DNA from: Nemopilema nomurai
Lineage: Eukaryota; Cnidaria; Scyphozoa; Rhizostomeae; Rhizostomatidae
DNA length: 64,000 nucleotides
NCBI GenBank assembly: GCA_003864495.1
Contig: ML133373.1
Span: 1,568,008-1,632,007 of the forward strand
Reading direction: 5' to 3'
The notes under the pieces were generated by a model. It was not told where the DNA came from. It saw nothing but the letters and a program-made list of their open reading frames with translations, and did not search any database. Positions within the stretch are counted from its first letter, which is position 1; each line of letters opens with the position of its first letter. Below, piece after piece: positions 58,701 through 64,000 of this stretch. Position numbers and translations under genes: made by a program.

Positions 58701-60759
58701 TTGCTTTCTCTATACAGGCCTACAATCGAGAAGAGACCATGGCAATTAGCAGCCAAGTTTGGAATTCACAAAATCTAAAGTATGGATGTTACTCTTTTTG
58801 TTGGATGTCAACTTCATCATTTAATTAAATTATTAAGCATGGCCATTCTCATCAGCTAGAGGAAAAACAGGACCGATTCTCCCATTTTTTCTTTGTGAAA
58901 CGTTCGATACCTTCTAGTGTACTGATACCATCTCAACGATATTTTGAAAAAGCCCAGTCACTATCACTATCACTGAAATCATTTCCAAGAAGTAATACTA
59001 CACACTTTTCATTTTTAAGACATACTGGCCACTTTTAAAGAGCATAATCTCTAGTCTTAAATGTCACCCAAATCATTTCCAAGAAGAAATACTATGCACC
59101 TTTCATTTTTAAGACATACTGGCCACTTTTAAAGAGCATAATCTCTAGTCTTAAATGTCACCCAAATCATTTCCAAGAAGTAATACTACACACCTTTCAT
59201 TTTTAAGACATACTGGCCACTTTTACAGAGCATAATCTCTTGTCTTAAATGTCACCCAAATCATTTCCAAGAAGAAATACTATGCACATTTTATTATAAA
59301 CACATGTTGGTAACTATAAAGTGGCATGCTCCGTCATTTTCATCTATCGAGTTGTAACGGTGCTCTTCTTCTGTCTCATCCCCAGACCCTTCTTATAAGC
59401 CTCCTCCTGTGTCTGCTTCCTACTTATAATGCTAAGCGGCGGGGACGTCCGTTCGATTTCTTCTGATCAGCTGATCGTGGAGATCTCTTGGGCATGTCCT
59501 CGTCATCATCAGTATCAGCAGTTTCAAACTCCTCCTTAGCCACACCTTTCGCGTCTTCGTCGCCGTCTTTTACGTCACCATTCGCTTCGCTCTCCATCTC
59601 ATCATTATCTTCATCATCTTGTTCTTCCTCATGCTCTTCTTCAACTAATGCCTTGTGAAAGTTCAGCAAGAAGATTGCTAGAACTGCGAACAGAACTGCC
59701 TTGTACCTCTCCCGAATGCAATGTATATTTTTTTGGTACCATTTTTGCACCAATCAATATAGAATGCTCAAGTTTAATCTGAATTCTTCCATTTGAAGTT
59801 GCAACACAGAAATGGCGTTGCAAATGTTGATAAAGTTTATATACGCTTTTGTAAATCTTGCTTGTTTAATTGTTTTTCAGGCAGGTGATGGAAGAAATTG
59901 TCAAAGGAGGAAACGTGAGAAGGAAGGATATCCCTGCTGATTTGGACTCGCTTTCACCTAGAAGCCAGGTAATTGAAAGGAATCTCATGAAGCTGTATTC
60001 GATTTGAGTCACATTTTATCCAGGGTTGCCATGCATCTGAATCAGCGTAAATTACAATAGCAGAGCAATGCCAAATGGGTCAGCAAAACTTCTTCTTGAT
60101 GTTTACGTCCCATGGACACTGCTTGGAGGTCAGCCTCGTTCCTACCCCTGTTATATCCATGCCAACATGAATAGTTTACAAATAGGTTTGTGTGACGTAA
60201 TTACATGGCTAGGTGTTGGTTATTGTGACCATTTATCGATCGGCATCCGCAGAGGTATAAACAGATAGAACATTCTCTGGAAATCTGGCAGCTTCTCCCG
60301 ACTGCTGGAAGGAATAGTGTAGACTAGCTGCAGATTCAACAATCTCTTTGTGCCTTTCTTTTCCTCTTAATTTTTGTTCATCCGATGGCTCTACCATCTG
60401 TTTTAGAGCACCCTAAATTTAAAGTTGAATATTAGAGATAAGGGAAAGCTATTTTCAAAGGAAAAGTATTTGAGTTATTCGTAACATACCTTCCTTTAAG
60501 AAAGACTTTGGTAGAGTTTTACATATGGAAGGATCTCAAAGGCATCCAGCTATGATTTTTGCTTCCCAGAAATACAACACTCTCCTTTGTTTCTTTTAAT
60601 TTGAATGTGAATTTTAATCTTAGGCCTTTCTATTTATTGTAGGTCGAAGCAGTCATTTCTTTGTTTCCTTACGAAATACTTGAACACGGTAAGAAAGTCA
60701 ACAAAAACATCATGGAACAACTGGACACAGTAGCTAGGCGGGCACAGAGCTCCCCTTAA
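50203..60759 (+). CDS. Membrane-anchored JmjC-domain 2-oxoglutarate dioxygenase
   Basis: Nine exons: 50203-50558, 51365-51476, 55186-55335, 56330-56435, 57697-57752, 58241-58447, 58718-58779, 59881-59968, 60643-60759; 1254 bases, 417 residues, phases consistent. N-terminus: a Lys-rich cytosolic segment (KQRKNKTATKQ, KSVSKRKTKSS), then one membrane span at residues about 52-72 (LLIAGLLLVVGVTSVMFLAY), so probably a type II protein with the catalytic domain in the lumen. The JmjC fold is shown by PVLVTDAMKSWPSTKKW, WGTKYSRSTLHID (iron-binding His codon 56429-56431; the Asp codon is split by an intron), NAVIQGRKQWKLYPP, and FIPTGWFHQAYN with the distal His at 58442-58444. JmjC enzymes hydroxylate or demethylate proteins; the substrate is unknown. 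It resembles the JMJD6/cupin-8 type more than histone demethylases. Its introns host the nested antisense frames. Confidence 0.88.
51731..52012. repeat. Tandem repeat, 94-95 bp unit x 3, in JmjC intron
   Basis: GGTCTTTTACTGCCACCC begins units at 51731, 51826 and 51920; they end with TGAATATACTGTAAAAAAC. Copies differ only by one or two bases. The overlapping frame at 51691-51900 is a by-product. Confidence 0.9.
52081..52440 (-). pseudogene. Nested antisense secreted-peptide-like frame, copy 1 (frame disrupted)
   Basis: On the minus strand an ATG near 52415 opens a leader closely matching the other copies (LFAVLAVFLLNIHQAHS), a typical hydrophobic signal segment. Soon after the leader the useful frame changes: the leader frame stops after a short basic stretch, while the adjacent frame stays open to 52081 and contains an acidic/polar segment (HVDNEEAENSEKSG), a KEKQRLFKRG dibasic patch and an FDDLLNF tail. 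In the sister copies leader and acidic segment share one frame. This copy therefore carries a frameshift, an unrecognised intron, or a sequencing error. It lies in the large JmjC intron, opposite strand. Confidence 0.4.
52835..53000 (-). repeat. Interspersed repeat, copy B (inverted relative to about 4.7 kb)
   Basis: Read on the minus strand, GCTACTCAAATCATCAATAG, AGCACTTCATGTAGG and GGGCCTCCTGGAG follow the same order as in the block at 4675-4880. The match is diverged but collinear, with small indels. Confidence 0.5.
53493..53660 (-). pseudogene. Decayed copy of the nested secreted-peptide family
   Basis: The 27-base stretch around 53525-53553 (CCGCCTCTTCGTTGTCGACA on the plus strand) is identical to part of copy 1 near 52310. 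On the minus strand it encodes IRHVDNEEADNS in one frame, parallel to IRHVDNEEAENS in copy 1. No intact leader was found upstream, only a degraded hydrophobic region, so I treat it as a remnant. Confidence 0.4.
53805..53872. repeat. Short tandem repeat, about 11-bp unit (CGCACTCAAAA)
   Basis: Units of CGCACTCAAAA, with variants CGCGCTCAAAA and CGCACTTGAAA, repeat about six times. It lies between the decayed copy at 53.5 kb and the RRSSR-repeat copy at 54.3 kb. Confidence 0.75.
54285..54440. repeat. 15-bp coding tandem repeat (CGACGGCGGCTRCTW)
   Basis: The plus strand repeats CGACGGCGGCTACTT / CGACGGCGGCTGCTA about ten times. On the minus strand it encodes RRSSR units at the basic end of the nested frame 54307-54756. 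It is far more GC-rich than its surroundings. Confidence 0.9.
54307..54756 (-). CDS. Nested antisense frame: leader, acidic segment, KR site, RRSSR-repeat tail
   Basis: An open frame of 149 codons opposite to the JmjC gene, within its large intron. In order: a basic N-end (RRDVRRGKR), a hydrophobic leader (FLLFAVLAIFLLNVHQAFS) with a good signal-peptidase context at AFS/EE, an acidic stretch (EEQDDDEDDDDGMESEANDD), DTDDEEDIPKRSPRSADQ with a dibasic KR, then RRRSDRRRSSRRRSS... to the end. Net charge switches from strongly negative to strongly positive at the KR. Such acidic-pro/cationic-mature layouts are known from secreted antimicrobial precursors such as arminins of Hydra; similarity here is in layout only. 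Caveat: the frame opens at a GTG, with no in-frame ATG, so it needs an upstream exon or is mildly decayed. Function unknown; a nuclear/RNA-binding RS-protein is unlikely given the leader. Confidence 0.55.
   Translation of the reverse strand: MTVESQRRDVRRGKRFLLFAVLAIFLLNVHQAFSEEVHDEEQDDDEDDDDGMESEANDDVKDGDEEAKGVAKEELEIADTDDEEDIPKRSPRSADQKESNGRRRSDRRRSSRRRSSRRRSSRRRSSRRRSSRRRSSRRRVAAVEEPPSK
55735..55788. repeat. (CTTT)n microsatellite in JmjC intron
   Basis: About thirteen CTTT units in a row. The overlapping open frame with repeated FFLS is a by-product. Confidence 0.95.
56447..56746. repeat. Flanking duplication around a G/C-run insertion in JmjC intron
   Basis: TATCGGCTTCAAATTTGCTG at 56447 and TATCGGCGTCAAGTTGGCTG at 56673 start two copies of a 60-75-base sequence, both ending in TTTACAGATAACA. 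Between them is a C/G-run-rich block (CAGGGGCAGGGGGGCTGAGG, then TAGCCCCCCCC) resembling MITE ends. The first copy directly follows the donor of the exon ending at 56435. Confidence 0.6.
58976..59290. repeat. Tandem repeat, 94-bp unit x 3.3, in JmjC intron
   Basis: Units starting AAATCATTTCCAAGAAG begin at 58976, 59070, 59164 and 59258. They contain TTAAGACATACTGGCCAC and TCTTAAATGTCACCC. Copies differ at a few bases. The unit length equals that of the unrelated array at 51731-52012. Confidence 0.9.
59424..59753 (-). CDS. Nested antisense secreted-peptide-like frame, short-tail copy
   Basis: A 109-codon frame opposite to the JmjC gene, in the intron between 58779 and 59881. It is a clear paralogue of the frame at 54307-54756: leader VLFAVLAIFLLNFHKALVEE, acidic middle (HEEEQDDEDNDEMESEANGD, then VKDGDEDAKGVAKEE), and the same DMPKRSPRSADQKKSNGR after the KR. 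It lacks the RRSSR repeats and ends GRPRRLAL. The frame opens at a GTG, and the nearby ATG is out of frame, so a 5' exon may be missing. The conserved dibasic site and the shared charge pattern suggest selection on the protein in at least part of its history. Function unknown. Confidence 0.5.
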   Translation of the reverse strand: MVQKWYQKNIHCIRERYKAVLFAVLAIFLLNFHKALVEEEHEEEQDDEDNDEMESEANGDVKDGDEDAKGVAKEEFETADTDDDEDMPKRSPRSADQKKSNGRPRRLAL

Positions 60760-63180
60760 GTACCGCTATCATATTATCGTGTTTTTAATATCGGCTATTC
60801 GGATGCACAGGAAATGTTTGTGTAGCTTTGTCCACAGTTTTAAATTTACATTGGCCTAGCCTGCTTTAGTAAACACAAGCTTTACGATAAAGGTTTTACT
60901 GTAAGAAAGATAATAACTATAGAAGCAAGCAGTTAAGACGTTGCTTGCCATATTGAAACTGCATTATGATAACAAAGCTGTAACTATCCCCGTTAGACTT
61001 TGTTGCTGACCTTTGGCCCAAGTGTTGACCGTTGACCTCATGGGCGAAAGGTCAGATGACACGAAATACTTAAAATCTACAAGTGGCGCTAGTTTTTGCT
61101 GCAAATTTTGTGAAGAAGATGAATTAAGATCAAGCTAGGGTCTATAATGAATATACATCTCAGAGTAGAGCTTATAATTATGCAACAAACGTACGTCTCC
61201 CTTCAGGAGTTTGAAGCACGAGCAATGCAAAACACGCAGCCACTGTGTATGGGTCCATATTTTGCTGCCTGTAAACTTACATTTTTTGCCAAAGCTAATC
61301 TTCCAGCCCCTTGCATTTTCACTTTTAGTTTCCAATTTCCAAGCTCGAAGTGTAACCAAAGAGACTTTTAACTGCTACTTCCACCTCAGTTTCTTTTATT
61401 GTGTTTCTCAAGAAGCTTCATTAAGTTTTATTTAACCGTTTCACTGACCGAAAGTAGTTAGAACAAATTAGAAAAATACCTTATAAGTTTAAATCACTGC
61501 TTTTCGAGTTTCTGCGAAAATCTAAAAAGTGGTGCATTTGCAGTGCGAGATATTCTTAGAAATACTTTTTTGCTACGATGTTTGCATACTAGTTTATATA
61601 ATTCTTCATTTGAATAACTTCGAAATTTTTCTCGTACATAGATCACAGTTCTTTTTTCTATCAACTAATTCACTATTTCATTTTGTTAAAAGTCTTTGCT
61701 TAATAGTATTTTTATCAGTTTGGTATCAATTTGATATCAGTTTGATACTTCTAACAATTGTTTGCAAGTAAAGTTTTTAGAATTGTATGCACTGAAGCCC
61801 CTCTACTTGTGGACGATAATCAGAAAGCCATGTCCATTGGAAAAGTAGAATGAAATTGTTCTTTGGGTATCGGATATATTTGCAAACTAGAGCAAAAAGC
61901 TAAATAACATGCTAAAACTATGTTAAATTTTGAAAACACCAGAATAAACATTTGTTCTACATGTTGCGCTGTATGACGTTTACTACAGGAGTAAACCTAC
62001 AGGAATATAACGAAAAATAAAAACTGATTGCGTTAGTCAACAAAGAGAATCAAATCCTACTTCAGCATATTGAAGACGTAGTGATCTACATATTAAAAAT
62101 ATATCTATAAGCAGTTATTTGAGTGGTAGAACTTTAATAATGTAATTCCTCTTTGTTCTCGAATAATGAGGGCGTTGAAACAGTGGGTATGAAATTAAAT
62201 AGGACATACGTAGCTTGAAATTAAGGTATCTAATAAGATAATCTTTAAAATATATGTATATTTTGATGCCATAATGCTTCTGATATGATAAGTACTTTCT
62301 GAGAAACTTTTTGCGCTCTGTTTTGGTGAAAACGTTCGACTATGATGATTTTTTTTCTATTAAGCCTTGATTAGTTTTTAATCATGCTTCTGTATTTTAA
62401 TCTCAAAAGTCTTTTCCTAAAACTTTTTACGTATGAAATTACTTAATAAGAAACTCAGTACTGATAGTCCATTGTTGTTAGAAGCTATTGACTAAAAGTG
62501 AAAGGTGACTCTAGGTCAAAAATCTAAGGAAGAGATCAAAGAATTTGATTATTTCAGAGAAGGTCTAATAGAGGAAGCCTCTGTTACACGCTTCCTATCA
62601 ATGTTAATGAAATAGCTAACAATCCATCGTACTGCCACCTCATTTGTCAAATGTCAAGTGTCGATGTAACAATCAAGTACCAAGTCATTCACTGATAATT
62701 ATTGTAAGCTTTGCATTTGTATTGATCAAAATCCATAATTAGAACCGTTATATCTTTGCATTAGTAAAATCATTAAGCTTTTAGTGCAAAAAATTTGCAT
62801 GAAATTATAAACCTATAGTATTGGAAAGTCTCCATTGTCTTAAAATAAGGGCAATCTTCTACAGTTTATCTTATTTTCCGATTCATCAGGGATTTTTTAT
62901 GCTTGACTCTTCTGAGCATGATCGCCCCCCAAAAGTCTATTGTGCAAGCTACACCTCTCCATTTGGGCTGCAAAGTAGCCACTACTTTCTACAACCAAAG
63001 GACGCTGCACTAAATTTCTTCTATATCGCTTCTTAATTCAAATGTATTATCTTATGCATAGGTTATTGAATATTTGACGGAAACACACGAATTTCTATAA
63101 TGAGACCCATTCGCCATTTCCCGACAACCACAACAACATTTATAGGAACAGGGAGCATTTGATTTGATTCATGTGTTCAG
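60760..63180. other. Long region without recognisable gene
   Basis: Several open frames exist (for example 61147-61371 and 62821-63036) but none shows a domain, a consistent splice context, or recognisable content. The frame at 62889-63036 (GFFMLDSSEHDRPPKVYCAS...) follows a CAG and reads moderately like protein; I cannot support it further. Confidence 0.45.
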
Positions 63181-63253
63181 GTGGAGATGAAGGACGGCCA
63201 AAATTCCCGGTCAGATTACGTAATTAGAGAAGCCAAAGAGCGTGCTCGACCAG
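63181..63253 (+). CDS. Probable internal coding exon of an unidentified gene
   Basis: A clean exon outline: GTGTTCAG acceptor, 73 bases open in one frame, then CAG/GTAAGA donor. It encodes VEMKDGQNSRSDYVIREAKE then RARP, hydrophilic and helical, with non-random codon use. It begins after the JmjC gene's stop, so it probably belongs to a next gene on the plus strand that continues beyond the window. I do not recognise the product. Confidence 0.45.
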
Positions 63254-64000
63254 GTAAGAGCGGGAGAAAAACGCCCTCCGTTGTAGAAAATATTTATCAA
63301 ATCTCTCATAGGTTTGATATTGCTGGAAATTTTTTTTGCTGACACCGGTGTTCTGATAGCGCTATAGCCATGACCTGAAACGAGGGTTTTCTTCATAAGT
63401 TTTTTATGTGAGTAAAAACATCGCAAAGGCTTTGCTGCATCGTGGGGTATAACAAAATTATGATTTAGAAGCATTGGTGTACAAAGTAGATTTAGCCATC
63501 GGCTCCGACGCAGGTTGGAAAGTGGAGGGGCCAAGGGAGATTTAAACAATCATAACAAAGATGTTTGAAAAAGCTCTATTGTTTTACAAAAAAGTAAGGG
63601 GGCCATGCCCCGACCCCCGCCCCCCCCTCTTCGTCGGAGGCCCTGTTAGCTGAGACTTGACCCACAGGTGTCAGGGTAAATAAATATCAAATCAATCCGT
63701 CGAGTCATGATGAGTAAAAAGATTAGAAAAGCAGTTTAGCTGACCAAAAACACTCGTGAATATGGTTCAAAAATGGCTGTCTAACCATTGTTCTCATTAT
63801 GTTCAAATATCATTCTCAGACATCAATTATTGGGCTCAAATTGTACAGATTTATTTCAACTGACGAGCAAGAATTTTCACCTATTTGCTCGTGAGAGTAA
63901 ATGAAGCTCAGTTTTGCTGAACATTTAGCTTTCTTATAAGAGCGGTACTTATTTTTTTTAACTTATAAGTCAAGATTTTTTATCATTAATTCAACATGAG
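63254..64000. other. Region after the last exon candidate, with poly-C debris
   Basis: Contains a CCCCGACCCCCGCCCCCC block at about 63609-63630, resembling the repeat ends seen elsewhere. No further exon was recognised; presumably intron of the gene with the exon at 63181-63253. Confidence 0.35.

Noticed and set aside
1..64000. Bacterial-type features (operons, CRISPR, ribosome binding sites)
   Set aside because: All recognised genes are metazoan and spliced or nuclear-type; no CRISPR-like spaced repeats were seen, only tandem arrays without unique spacers.

Overview
This is eukaryotic, animal DNA: AT-rich, with spliced genes (GT-AG introns), long intergenic and intronic stretches full of short repeats and MITE-like elements, and proteins that are plainly metazoan (OTULIN, RING1/RNF2, a NEK11-like kinase, espin, FAM199X, GID8). 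The mix of strongly vertebrate-like proteins with short introns and invertebrate-style transposon debris suggests an early-branching invertebrate, most plausibly a cnidarian. That placement is inference; no sequence here settles it.

Layout. 319-2325 (+): C-terminal part of an OTULIN-type linear-ubiquitin deubiquitinase whose first exons lie outside the window. About 3078-3765 (-): uncertain small gene behind an ETS-type promoter motif. 5264-5770 (+): intronless mitochondrial ribosomal protein uL13m. 7506-8225 (-): intronless GID8 of the CTLH E3 ligase. 10038-11969 (+): ribosomal protein eL15, whose two introns carry near-identical 191-bp copies of a sequence that folds like an intronic small nucleolar RNA. 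13159-18062 (+): FAM199X homologue (10 coding exons, 342 aa). 18800-20090: Tc1/mariner debris. 20235-29631 (+): NEK11-like kinase (16 exons, 506 aa). 30572-31519: complete non-autonomous hAT element with a perfect 8-bp target duplication, just upstream of the RING1/RNF2 Polycomb E3 ligase gene (31747-about 40880, +), whose largest intron holds a long foldback element. 41782-48159 (-): espin-type ankyrin/actin-bundling protein (10 exons, 878 aa), convergent with RNF2. 50203-60759 (+): membrane-anchored JmjC dioxygenase (9 exons, 417 aa), divergent from espin. 61000-64000: mostly featureless, with one likely coding exon near 63.2 kb.

The most unusual item is a small family of antisense, nested reading frames inside introns of the JmjC gene (about 52.1-52.5, 53.5, 54.3-54.76 and 59.4-59.75 kb). 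They share a hydrophobic leader, a very acidic middle, a dibasic KR site and a basic tail; in one copy the tail is a run of RRSSR repeats. The acidic-pro/cationic-mature layout resembles secreted antimicrobial-type precursors, but two copies lack an in-frame ATG and one is frameshifted, so some may be decayed or need an unseen 5' exon.

The genes are not an operon; each has its own job (ubiquitin signalling, translation, proteolysis, cilium/cell-cycle kinase, chromatin, cytoskeleton, hydroxylation). All exon models were built by hand from splice sites, reading phase and family similarity recalled from memory; total lengths of the four completed multi-exon models (FAM199X, NEK, espin, JmjC) and eL15 are exact multiples of three.
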